From assembly GCF_021462225.1 (NCBI RefSeq), contig NC_061795.1:2929001-2993000 (forward strand): a stretch of DNA of 64,000 nt. Direction: 5' to 3'. Within the stretch, counting starts at the first letter, position 1. The number at the start of each line of letters is the position of its first letter. A model generated the notes under the pieces. That model was not told where the DNA came from. It was given only the letters and a program-made list of their open reading frames with translations, and did no database searches. Both the position numbers and the translations under genes were made by a program. Below, piece by piece: positions 1 through 11,608 of the stretch. This DNA is from Girardinichthys multiradiatus. Taxonomy: Eukaryota > Chordata > Actinopteri > Cyprinodontiformes > Goodeidae.

Positions 1-244
1 CAAACTGAAGTTTAGGGGAGGTGAGAGGGGTGCCACACGCCATTTCACTGGTGACTCTAAGGCATGAAACTGTGGTTTATCTTAGATGTATTGTTTACAG
101 CTTGCATTACAGCACCAGGTTAAATGTTGGGTGTTGTCTCTAATAGCTGATGTAGCTGAGCAATATTTCGTTCTGTAATTCACAATTAAAATAGTGCAGA
201 TATAATGTGACAGGATTATTTTCAAGGTTCAACTAAAGCTTACA
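1..244. other. unassigned AT-rich DNA at window start
   Basis: I see no exon, repeat family or RNA gene here. It is probably intronic to lrriq1, because the first recognised exon (8313) begins mid-gene, but the upstream exons are not visible. Confidence 0.3.
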
Positions 245-911
245 AAAAGTACCTCATCTCCAGGATTTAGTGAATTAAACTGTGAATGCATGGTCTTCCC
301 CATCAGAGAGATATGTCTTCTTGACCATACTGGGTTTTTTCCAGGATAGCCCTGTATTTATTTTAGTTCTCTGTCCCTGTTGGAGGAAAACAACCACGGA
401 CCATGATGCTGCCTCCACTCTTTTTCAAGTTGGGAGTGGTGGGTTCAGGGGGATTTAAGTGTGTTGCTTTCTTTCAACTTTAGTTTTGGCCTAACATTGA
501 CCATAACTGCTAGATTTGTGACATCTGTCATAAATGGTGGTCTTCTTAACAACAGACCTGTCATCAGATTCAACTTAGTTTTCAAATGTAACCCTACTTA
601 AACTTCTGTCTCACATGTCTGCTGTGTTCCTTGGTCTGCATTCATTTATTTCATAATTTAACCTCTAAGGTCTTACAGAACAGCTGAATATATGATGAGA
701 TTAAATTACTCACAGGTGACTCTGTTTACTAATTAGGTTACTTTTTCAGATTTCTTTAGTCTAAAAAAAAAAACACAACCGTGTATTATTTTTCTTACAT
801 TCCATGCTTTGTGTTGTTCTAAAACATAACATCCTTAGAAAGTAATGGAAGTTTACTTTGTATTGTGACACAAATGTGGAATAGGGGTATGAATATTTTG
901 GAAGGCACTGT
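245..911 (-). repeat. old Tc1/mariner relic
   Basis: The stretch near 340-440 (ending in a gaccatgatgctgcctcc-type block) is the reverse complement of the region that in Tc1 transposases encodes the glycine-rich stretch before the second catalytic Asp. The right edge near 885-911 (ggcactgtaa after a tgaatatttt block) matches the terminal inverted repeat of a fish Tc1 family seen again at 19030 and 59420. No open frame survives. The left boundary is approximate. Confidence 0.5.
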
Positions 912-2170
912 AATTGATTTGCAATAACAGGTTGCCAGAAAGGATTTCTGTATACCCACAGGGTAAATTAGAGGACACATTCTTTAATTTACAACAGTTT
1001 TCTGCTTTCTTATGTCAATGTTGTGCAATTTTATGGTGACCTTGGAGTGAACCAGCAGGTACAAGGAAGAAGGATCATGGGGGTCACAGTCTTCTGTCAC
1101 CCCATTACTCCTTTCTCGCTTGTCCCACTGAGAATGAAGAGCTGGACCTTTGTTGAGAAGAATCTATTCTCCTTAAAACTACCAGCCTTCCAGACAGGCA
1201 GACAGACAGACAGACTGAGTGTGTGTCTGCCCCCTCAGGGTTGAAGTCAGGGTAGGGGAGCAGTGCAACAGAGCAAAGCATTGCTAATAGATTCATTATG
1301 ATTCCATTGAGGAGGCTTTGTAGAGGGTTTATCCCCTTAATGAAAGAGACATTTTAACTGGGCAGGCAGACAAGTCTTTTGTCTTCTCTGATATACACCC
1401 ACACTTACCTATGCATAATCACACACTTAACCTTACATTACTGGTGAACGCAGCTTTCTTAACAGTGTTAATAGCCATTTTTAAAAGAGATTTTGATTGA
1501 TTTTTACGAGACTGCAGTGAAAAAAAAAGTAATAAATTTATTAGGACAAGTTTGACACAAAGAATACTTTGAAGACAGTTGGAAGGACTCAATTGGATAT
1601 CAGGAGATATCACTGATTCTGTGAGAATATAATTGATCAGAAAATCTGGGATATTTGTGTAAATATAGTTTGATACTTGAATTGCAAAGCTGAATTTCTG
1701 ATCTAGTTATGTAGGTTGGAGTTAGGGCTGCACAAAATCATGCAAATGTGATATTATAGGTAATTATTACATTAAATCAACATTTTCCTCGGTCTTTTAC
1801 TCATATGTGTTTCCAACAGTCTTTGTGAGCTTTAGCATCTTGGACATTCTAATCTTTGTAAAGTGCAGGTATCTACTGACTTCATCAAGCAGACTAAATT
1901 TCAAAGTGAATGTATAAGCCAGTTGTTAATGCTTTCCTAACATTTCTGATATCAATACCTTTTAAAAAGCTTTTATTTGGGCGCAGGGCATGGTGTAGCG
2001 GTAGAAAAAAAAAGGGTGTAAAATGTATACTTTGCAACTGCATAAGGACAGGTTAAGAGACTTTTGCTGTAATTTTACCTGCTTGTTTTTTTACGGAATT
2101 TGTAATCACTTTATCTTGTCAGAATGAAAGTTCTGTTCCCTACATACAGTCTATGAGTGCTCCACATGAT
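912..2170. other. non-coding stretch, nothing recognised
   Basis: This stretch contains only short ORFs without family resemblance and a short GACA/CAGA microsatellite at about 1195-1217. I see no splice-bounded exon with LRR-type coding, so I treat it as intron or intergenic DNA. Confidence 0.4.
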
Positions 2171-2171
2171 T

Positions 2172-5100
2172 AAATAATTAAATTAAATTAAATTCAGTTT
2201 TATTTATATAGCACCAATTCACAACACATGTCGTCTCAAGGCACTTCACAAATGGTTTGGAATGGTGTAGGGTTGTTGGGGAGGTTAGAATAAACTACTG
2301 AGTGTTAGTTTGGCCATTTTAGAATGGGCCATGTGTAGGGATACTAAGTAAAATAATAAACTGATCAAGTTTGTCCATCTAGAGCCCACTGGTGGCCATT
2401 GTTATACTAAAAACCACAAGCGTTGGGGGTACCTGTCTCTGTCAGACTGATTATAACCATTGAGAAGGGGTCACACAGGTAGCAGAAATGGAGGGTGTGT
2501 TGGCACCTCAACCATAACTGCCCCTTACTCCATCCAACAGGGACGGAGGAAGTCAGAAGTAGAAGTAATTGGAGAGCGTTGTTTCCTGTTGCATTGTGTG
2601 AAAGGTGGGTAACTTTAAAATAGGCTAAGTTAATTCAATCAAATCATATAGTCGGGTACATACATTCCAGTTAATCCTAACCATTGAACAATGCAGTCCG
2701 ATTCAGTTGTTTATTCAAATTGGTTAAAAAGTTTTTCTATCTACGGAACCCCAGGAGATTGCATGGAGTCAGTGAGTTGTAGCAGTCACTCCTCCTGGAT
2801 GAGCATGTAGAGACAGTGGACAGTCACTGGCGTTGACTTTGCAGCAATCCCTCATACTGAGCATGCATGTAGCGACAGTGGAGAGGAAAAGTCCTTTTAA
2901 CAGTAAGAAACCTCCAGCAGAACCAGGCTTAGTGTGCGCGGCCATCTGCCACGACCAACTGGGGGTTTGAAAGAACAGAGCAGAGAAGGAAAAAGAACAC
3001 AGAATCACTGATCCAGGAGTACTTTCTATGGGAAGAAAAAGTACCTGTTATTGGATGTAGCTCCTTTAGTCATTTCATCTAGGAAGAAAAAACAGATAAA
3101 CTCTTAGCCAGTTTTCAAGGTTAGAGTATGAAAGAGAGCACATACAGTTAGTCACAGTAAAAGCTCAGTCAGTAGCCATGTCTAGGAGAAAAGTAGGGTT
3201 AAACACTGAAAGACAGGGCCAAGGGTATCATCGGTAGAAGGTGAGCATTAAGTTGTTGCCAGCAGAAGCTTTGACGATGCCCCTCTCCAGATGGTGCCAC
3301 AGGTAGACACAGAGTCAGGCCAGGTGTAGCTTCTAGGACGAGAAAAGAGAGAGAACATAAAGTTAAAAGCTGAAATAACAGCAAATAATGCAAAATTGGA
3401 GAGTAGTATGAGAATGTAGTGGAGAGAGTGAAAGTGGTCATTATGTCCTCCAGCAGCCTAAGCCTATAGCAGCATAACTACAGAGAATAGCTCAGGATAA
3501 CCTAAGCCACTCTAATTGTAAGCTTTATCAAAAAGGAAAGTTTTAAGCCTAGCCTTAAAAGTAGACAGGGTGTCTGCCTCACGGACTAAAACTGGGAGCT
3601 GGATCCACAGGAGAGGAGCCTGATAACTAAAGGATCTGCCTCCAATTTTACTTCTAGAGACTAGCATTTCTAATTTTGGCAATGTTCCGGAGGTGAAAAA
3701 AGAAAATCCTAGAAACCTGTTTAATATGGGATTTAAATAACACGTCCTGGTTAAGAATAACACCAAGGTCTTTTAACTTTATTACCGGAGGCCAATTTAA
3801 TGCCATCCAGGTTAAGTGATTGACTAAGCAGTTTCTGTTCCAAAGACTCCTGTCCAAAGACGACAACTTCTGTCTTGTCTGAATTTAGAAGCAGAAAATG
3901 TAAAGTCATCCAAGTTTTTATATCTTCAAGACATGCTTGTAGTCTATCTAAATAAATAAAGCTGAGTATCAGTGGAGAGAGAGAAGAGAATTGGCACAAG
4001 CACTGAACTCTGTGGTACTGTTATGATTTGGGGTTGTTTGGTTTCTGTTTTTTTCTTATATGTTTCTCACAGTTTTTGAATCATGCTTCTGTTTGTTATT
4101 TTCCTGGTCATGCTTTAGTTTTTGTCTTCTAGTTCATGTTTTGTCAAGTTTGGTTTTTGGATCTGGTTATGCTTTAGTTTCATGTTTTTCTAGTTTCTAT
4201 TAGTTTGTATTCAAGAGTTTCGTCACGTTTCTTCTCTCCTGTCTGTTAATTAACTTTATTCAGTTCACCTGGTCCAAGCTAATCTGTCTTCTTGCTCCAC
4301 CTTGTTCACGCTCCATAAACACACACCTGTTTAGTTACACATCGCAGAAACATTTCAGATCATGTCACCATCTCTGTTCATGTCTTGTTTTTCGGATCAT
4401 GCCTCCTTGTGTTCAGATCATGCCATGCTGTCTCGCCTGCCTGTTTATTGTTTTGTTCCTGCGTCCTCTTTTGAGTGAGTTTTTGTTTTCTTTTAAATAT
4501 TAAATCTTTTGCACTTACCATCATGCTGCCTGCTCGTCTGCATTCTGGGGTCCTATGCTGCACTCTGCCAAACAGGTACTCCACAATTAACCCTGGAGTT
4601 TAAAGATGATTTATCATTTTCATGAACAAACTGGAATCTGTCAGACAAATAAGATTTAAACCAGCCTAGTGCTGTTCCCTGGATCCCTATAGCATATTCC
4701 AGCCTTTTTAAGAGTATTGGGATCGACTGTATCAAATGCAGCACTGACATCTAACAGAACAAGTACACACACAAGTCCATTATCTGAGGCTAGGAGAATA
4801 TCATTAGTGACTTTCAGCAGAGCTGTAAAGCGTTAGCTGTAATGCTCCACTTGTGAAAGTAAATCTGTTGGGCTTTTTCCTGGAACTCAGACAACAATTG
4901 CTTCTCTGCCAGACCAGACACTTAAGTAAAGGTGTAATTACAGCTACCTTAAAAGCTTGTGGTATATATCAATTTACTAAGGATAGATTAACCATATCAA
5001 AAATGGGGCTGGTAATTAGAGGGAACACTTCCTTAAATAATTTGGTTGAATACAAGTTGAAGGCTTAGATGAAGCTAATATTTTTGATAACTCAGGAAGC

Positions 5101-6400
5101 TCCACCGGATCAAAACAGTCCAAACACAGATCAGGTTCTACAGTTACTTCCAATGTTGTCTCACTTGCTGAGGATGAAGTAATCATCTTCGGGAGAGTGT
5201 CAAAAATTGTATTTTTAATAGAATCAATTTAAATGAAAAAGAATCCCATAAAGTTGTGACTGCTGAGAGCTAAGGGAATGGATGATTCATTAGAGCTATG
5301 ACTCTGTGTAAGTTTAGCAACTGTATTAAAGAGAAACCTAGGGATATCCTTGTTCTCTTCTATTAATGATGATAAATAAGCTGTTCTGGCTTGGTGAAGT
5401 GTCTTTTTATACAACACTAGGCTATTTTTCCATTTTAAGTAGGAATCCTCTAGGTGTGTAGAGCGCCATTTTCTCTTCAATTTTCTAACATTGTGCTTTA
5501 AAGTAAACTGCTCTGAATTAAACCAGGGAGCCTGCCTCCTATGAATAATTACCTTCTTTTTCAAGGGGGCTGCATTGTTTAATGCCCCACACAATGATGA
5601 AGTAACGCTATGAACAAGAGAATCAATTTGTGAAGGGGAAGAAACAAAATTATTGCCCTTCACTGTGTTTTTCTGTGAGGAAATTTAAAGTGGAACCGAT
5701 TCTTTGAGGGTTGTTACAGCATTGTGTGATAATGATCTACTATAATTAAATTTTCTTTCAGGTGTGGAGTACTCGGTAAAATGAAACTCAAAGGTTATTA
5801 AAAATGGTCAGACAGGACAGGGTTATGAGGAAATATTATTTCTTTACACTCCATATGTCATATGTCAGCACAAGGTCCAGAGAATGAAGACAAAGGTGGG
5901 TAGGTTTGTTTTAGCAAAACCAATTGAGTCTAAGATAGCATTAAAGGCAATATTTAGGCTATCACTTTCAGTGTCAACATGAATGTTAAAATTCCCCACT
6001 ATAATAACCTTATCCTTATTTAACACTAAATCAGATAAAAGGTCTGAAAACTGATCTAAAAATTGAGAGTAAGGGCCTGGTGGACGGTACAAAACAACAA
6101 ACAGAAGTGATTTTAAAACTAAGGATTAAATATTCAAAAGACTTGTAGCTATTGATTGGTCTGGGACTAATCAATAAATCAGACTGAAAGATGGTCGCTA
6201 CTCCTCCTCGCCCAGTATTTCGAGGTATGTCAAAATTTAAATAATTAGTAGGAGTTGACTCATTTATAGTAACATAATCTTCTTGCTGCAGCCAGGTTTC
6301 TGTGAGGCAAAATAAATCAATCTGATTGTTACAAATCAAGTCATTAACTAGCAGTCTTTGAAGAGAGAGATCTTATCTTCAGTCTTAATTATTAGCTGAA
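2172..6400 (-). mobile_element. L2-type (Jockey superfamily) non-LTR retrotransposon, decayed
   Basis: This is a LINE copied on the minus strand. The 3' tail at 2188-2250 has the typical fish block that reads ttttatttatatagc on the + strand. Moving right (5' on the element), broken frames encode the reverse transcriptase C-terminal part (SDKTEVVVFGQESL near 3850, LGVILNQDVLFKSHIKQV near 3750), a central RT part near 4690 (GWFKSYLSDRFQFV), the linker after the endonuclease (5229-5663, AYLSSLIEENKDIPRFLFN), and an APE-type endonuclease (5865-6339, FCLTETWL, GRGGVATIF, VIIVGNFNIHVD). Frameshifts and stops separate these pieces, so it cannot be active. It is interrupted by an LTR-like insert at 4019-4574. 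Its 5' region probably continues beyond the Tc1 element at 6508-7728. Assignment to the L2/Maui group rests on recognised motifs, not on a search. Confidence 0.8.
4019..4574 (-). mobile_element. candidate solo LTR inserted in the L2 element
   Basis: A 556-bp block breaks the RT frames of the L2 copy. It begins TGTTATGATTTGG and ends CAAACA, so it has the TG...CA termini of retroviral-type LTRs. It is flanked by the 5-bp direct repeat GGTAC (4014-4018 and 4575-4579). No internal pol sequence is present, as expected after LTR-LTR recombination. The strand is uncertain. A related end (TGTCATGATTTGGC) occurs at 33293. It could instead be a non-autonomous LTR-like element. Confidence 0.6.
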
Positions 6401-6507
6401 AAAATCTAAAGATACGTTGGACTGCCCTCCTGTGGAGCCACTTTATAAATTTAGTATGCTGAGATGAATGGATCTTCATTAGCGCAGAAAGAGTGATGTA
6501 GCACATA

Positions 6508-7728
6508 TACTCACCGGACACTTTTATGGGTACACCTTGCTAGTACCGGGTTGGATCCTCCTTTGCCTTTAGAACTGCCTTAATCCTTCATGGCATAGAT
6601 TCAACAAGGTACTGGAAACATTCCTCAGAGAGTTTGGTCCATATTGATATGACAGCATCACAGAGATGCTGCAGATTTGTCGGCTGCACATCCATGATGC
6701 AAATCTCCCGTTCCACCACATCCAAAAGGTGGTCTATTGGATTGAGATCTGGTGACTCTGGAGGCCATTGGAGTACAGTGAACTCACTGTCATGTTCAAG
6801 AAACCAGTCTGAGATTATTTGTGCTTTATGACATGGCACGTTATCCTGCTGGGAGTAACCATCAGAAGATGGGTACACTGTGGTCATAAAGGGATGGACA
6901 TGGTCAGCAGCAATACTCAGGTAGGCTGTGGTGTTGACACGATGCTCAATTGGTATTAAGGGATCCAAAGTGTGCCAAGAAAATATCTCCCACACCATTA
7001 CACCACCACCACCAGCCTGAACCGTTGATACAAGGCAGGATGGATCCATGCTTTCATGTTGTTGACGCCAAATTCTAACCCTACCATCTGAATGTCGCAC
7101 CAGAAATCAAGACTCATCAGACCAGGCAACGTTTTTTCCAATCTTCTATTGTCCAATTTTGGTGAGCCTGTGTGAATTGTAGCCTCGGTTTCCTATTCTT
7201 AGCTGACAAGAGTGGCACCCGGTGTGGTCTTCTGCTGCTGTAGCCCATCCGCCTGAAGGTTCGCCATGTTGTGCGTTCAGAGATGCTCTTCTGCATGCCT
7301 TGGTTGTAACGAGTGGTTATTTGAGTTACTGTTGCCCTTCTATCAGCTCGAACAAGTCTGGCCATTCTTCTCTGACCTCTGGCATCAACAAGGCATTTGT
7401 GTCCACAGAACTGCCGTTCACTGGATATTTTCTCTTTTTTGGACCATTCTCTGTAAACCCTAGAGATGGTAGCGCGTGAAAATCCCAGTAGATCAACAGT
7501 TTCTGAAATATTCAGACCAGCCCGTCTGGCACCAACAACCACGCCACGTTCAAAGTCACTTAAATCACCATTCTTCCCCATTCTGATGCTCTGTTTAAAC
7601 TGCAGCAGATCATCTTGACCATGTCTACATGTCTAAATGCATTGAGTTGCTGCCATGTGATTGGCTGATTAGAAATTTGCTGTAACGAGCCGTTGGACAG
7701 GTGTACCTAATAAAGTGGCCGGTGAGTG
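6508..7728 (-). mobile_element. Tc1/mariner DNA transposon, near complete but inactive
   Basis: About 1.22 kb, bounded by imperfect inverted repeats (left TACTCACCGGACACTTTTAT, right ending GGCCGGTGAGTG) and flanked by TA on both sides (6506-6507 and 7729-7730), as expected for Tc1/mariner target duplication. The transposase is on the minus strand and is described separately. It sits where the 5' end of the neighbouring L2 copy would be, so it probably inserted into that LINE. Confidence 0.85.
6560..7581 (-). pseudogene. Tc1-like transposase, frameshifted
   Basis: The N-terminal part (7581-7117) has a paired-like helix-turn-helix DNA-binding region (SDFERGVVVGARRAG start, FSRATISRVYREW). The catalytic part (7100-6588) is in another frame, so one frameshift lies near 7120-7135 in an A-rich run, just before the first catalytic Asp (SDES). 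The second Asp is in QQDNVPCH. I count 36 residues from it to the position of the third acidic residue, which reads NPIDHL. The usual Glu is therefore Asp here, a catalytic-site change. The glycine-rich GGGGVMVW block is intact. Known family role: cut-and-paste transposition at TA sites. This copy should be inactive. Confidence 0.85.
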
Positions 7729-7730
7729 TA

Positions 7731-8312
7731 ATTATCAGGTCACTGTTGCAACGTGTGATGTCTCTGAGTTGACACACTCCTGTCAGTAATTTTTTTCACA
7801 GGCTGTCCAAATGTTTGGTTGCATCTCGGCTTAGCTGGGGATCACAATAGCATTGGGTTAATAAAAAGCTAGCTCCTAACTTCATCCTCCTTAAAAACAC
7901 AAGAGAAACTGCTACAGCATGACAACGGTAGTTTAAGCTTGCCCCAGTTTAGCTGAACCAGGTGGGGGCAGCAAAGTGAGCCCTGACTGATTCCTACATG
8001 TGGGCGATCATAGTAATAAAGATGATTATTGGTTATGCTGAAATACTAATGAGAACAATGTTAATTTCACTTAATTCAGGTATACACTTGAGCTATATCA
8101 AAATAGCGACTGGGTGCTTTGAGTGCAATAAATGGCAGATAAGCTCATCTTTTTACACTTTAATGAATTATATGCCCAATCAGATCAAGGCGGATTTACT
8201 GAAAGGTCTCAACTAAATTCATATGATTTTTCCGAGATGCCAAAATAAACATACCCTAGGTTGCATTATAAATGTTTGTCTTTTTGTTTTTGTTGTGTTG
8301 TTTTTTTTACAG
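7731..8312. other. intron DNA before the first visible lrriq1 exon
   Basis: Probably the displaced 5' end of the L2 copy (about 7731-7975), then ordinary AT-rich intron. A long T-rich tract (8279-8310) directly precedes the acceptor AG at 8311-8312. Confidence 0.4.
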
Positions 8313-8762
8313 AAATGCTTCATCTTCTCTGGATGCTATGAAGAGCTGCTGCCATCTGTTTACTATGTCTTTGCAACTAGCTGAGGATCAGAGATTCGCT
8401 CATGAATATGGTGACAATGCTGTATCTGAGGAACACATGGATGTTGGCCAAACAATCCCTGAGAAAACCCTGGACATAGATAGTAAAAGTTTGGGAATGC
8501 TCACAGATTCCCTGAAAACTGAGTCCACTATCAGACGACCTTTTGACAACCCAAGCAGGGACAAGAACAGACATAATTACTTCCATTTTGAGAACACACC
8601 AGATGAAAAGAGCCGACAAGATACATTTGGCTGTGTTACAACTGGTCAGAGGTCGACAACAGAGTCAAACGTTGCCAGAGGTCTTATTCACTTTCTCCCT
8701 TCAAAAGGAGAAAGAACCTCCACCAGTTTGGACATGGAACTGGACAACCTGGACCGAAAAAA
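8313..8762 (+). CDS. lrriq1: lrriq1 exon a (partial-gene first visible exon)
   Basis: Acceptor after a T-rich tract ending TTTTTTTTACAG; donor AAAAA|GTAATT at 8763. Its first base completes a codon, then 149 codons and two bases (AA) follow. The product (NASSSLDAMKSCCHLF... to ...ELDNLDRKN across the junction) is polar and low in recognisable domains, and corresponds to the linker between the LRR region and the IQ motifs. The donor is weak, but the frame reaches a stop (TAA) right after it, and phase 2 fits the next exon. Confidence 0.75.
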
Positions 8763-11576
8763 GTAATTCACTTAATGTATACTTCCGTTTCTGGAAATTC
8801 TAAGTATTTTACCAAAGACCAGCTGATTTAATGTACAAACTTGAAAGAATTAGGACATCCTATCAGCTCTTTATTAAGAATTGTGCAGGGTCCAGTTCTG
8901 CTTCGAGTTAATATTTTTTGGTGATGATTGTCTCACATTTTCCTCAAACACCCTCTGAAACCTGATAGATTTCATAGTGGATTCTATGATGGTGAGCTGG
9001 CCAGGTCCTGCTTTAGCAAAGCATCCCCAAACCATGACACGTCCAGCTCCATGCTTTATAGTTAGTGTTGTGTTCTTTTCCTGGAATGTTGTGTTTGGTT
9101 TACAGTAAATGTGCCCTCTAGGGCTGCAACTATCGATTATTTAGCTAATTGATTAATCTGTCGACTATATTTTCAATAAATCGATTAATAATTAAGTTAA
9201 TAATTGGATAGCAAAAGGTACTTAATAGGATAATTTTTAAAGAATTTGAACCAGCTGAAGCTAAAGCTATGCCACTTTAGGAGTTCTGGATAGAGCATAT
9301 GTACAGACACAGAAGGTTTTTCATCTTAAATGCAAAATGTATATATTTGTTGTACATTTTACTTCTTCTTTCAGCAAATGGCATGTTTTAGAGTCTGTAC
9401 ACTCCAGTTAATGATTATTTGATTACTACATTAGTTGATGATTATTTCAATAATTGATTCATCACAATTAATCCGAATAATTGTTTCAACCCCAGTGCTC
9501 TCTTCTCTGGTATCTAAGAAAGTTTTAGACTTCTCTGTCCAAAAACATCATTCTAGTAGTCCTGGTCTTTGTCTGTTATCAATGTCAAACATTAGTCTGG
9601 CCTTTGTGTTTTTCATTTAAAGGTTTTCCACCTTGCACACCAGACCCATGATAGTTAAACTTGTGTAGTCTCTTCCTGAGAGGCATGCACTTTTGCATCA
9701 ACAGTAGCAAGAGAGTTTTTGGAGACCTCTTTTAGTATCTAATGGGTTCAGGGGGAACTTGCTTGCACAGCCAGGCCTGGGCACACTGAGATTTTTAACT
9801 TATTTTTCAATATTAAATAGCCGTATGTTCAAACATGTTAACAAAGCCAACCACACTGGTGTAGGGTGTTCTGATTTTACCCGTGGCTGCATGTGATAAA
9901 CCTTTATGGTACAAAACTGAACAGCCAGAACAAAGCAAACGCTCCACATTTTCTAGCATTTGGTTCATAGCAGTTGAGCCATTTATTAGTTTCTGCTGCA
10001 GACTATTTGTCATCATTGGAAGCCTCCTCTATTTGATTTACAGTGAGAGACGTTGAAGATGTCCTTCATTTTAACACACCGCCTCATCATTAACACTGCT
10101 ATCTTTGCGAGGGTAATAGATTTTTAATATATAGGTTAGCTCTGGACAAGCCTAATCTCTCAAAAGGTCTGCACTCCATATGTGTGCCTGTAAAAAAAAA
10201 GTCCAGTTTTAATAGATTGTCAGTGTGATGTTACTGACTTTGTGTATTTGTCTGTGTGTTTGTCATGTGAGCAGCACAGCAGCCACCATGCTTCAGAGGA
10301 TGTGGAGGGCATACAGGCAGAAACGTGGACATGTTGAGGTCTCTTTCATTGCAGATTCTGAGAGAGAAAGTAGAGGACATGCAGGAAAGCCTCTGTTTGA
10401 GCTTTTCAATAACAACTGGAGCAAAGCCAGTCAAGACCATGCAGCAACTGTCATACAGGTAAAACCTTCCTCTCAATTTGGTTTACTTGGCTGCTTGTCC
10501 AAGATGCAAAGTGCGGTTGCATTGAACAGTTTCTAAACTATAGGATCAAAAGCCAAACCTCATGTCACCCTCATGGTTTGAGATAGTTAGCAGTACCATG
10601 CATAAATGTTCATACCCTTTCAGCTTTTAAGCATTTTGTCACGTTACAACAACACAAGGTTATGCATAATTGTGAAGTAGAGGGAAAATGGGTACATGAC
10701 TTCAAAAATGTTTAATATACAAGTCCAAAAAGTGTGATGTGCATTTGTACTCAGCACTAGTAACAAAATATTTTGTAGAACCACCTTTCACTAAAGTTAC
10801 AGATGTAAATTTGCACACAGAGTGACAGAAGTCTTTGTTTGTTCTCTAGACTTTGACTGGGCCATTCTAACACATAATCATGTTTGATTTAAGCAGCTCC
10901 ATTGTAGCTATAGTTGTAGGTTTAGGGTCTTGTTTTCTTATAAGGTGTATAAGGTTCCACCACAGTCTCAAGTCTTTTGGAGCCTCTAAGAATTTCTCCT
11001 CTAGAATTGGCTTGTATGCTTTCCCATCCATCTTCCCACCAGCTCTGATCAATTTCCCTGTCCCTGATGAAGAAAAACCTTCCCAAAGAATAAAGTTGGC
11101 TGCACCATTTTTCACCATAGCAATTGTGTGGTTAGGGTGATGTTCACTCGCCTACTACATAAAACTCCAATAAAAGTTCAATAAGTTTATGGCTGTCCTA
11201 GGGGCATAGACACTTTAGCAAAGCATTATATTTTCAATCAAACTCAACCAAACTGTTGAGCTTCTGAAATGTTTGAAGAGAGTATAAAGAGACCTGTGGA
11301 TTTGTAATTAATGATCTTTCCTAAAGTGATTTTCACACATTGGATTTATGAAACTGTACGTATACATCCCTGATCATCAATCTACAGACCTCCAGCATGT
11401 TCTGGACATATACTTGGCTAATCCTCTTCACTGAGGTGTAAGCTGCTGCTCTGAAAAACATGCTACTCGCCACCTCTCTGATATTCACCCTGACACTAGA
11501 AGTGTTTGATGAGTCCTTTAGGATTCTCCAGAGAAGAAAGTGGGGGTAGGAGAGTGAAGGAGCAGTATGTAGGTGC

Positions 11577-11608
<32 letters not shown>

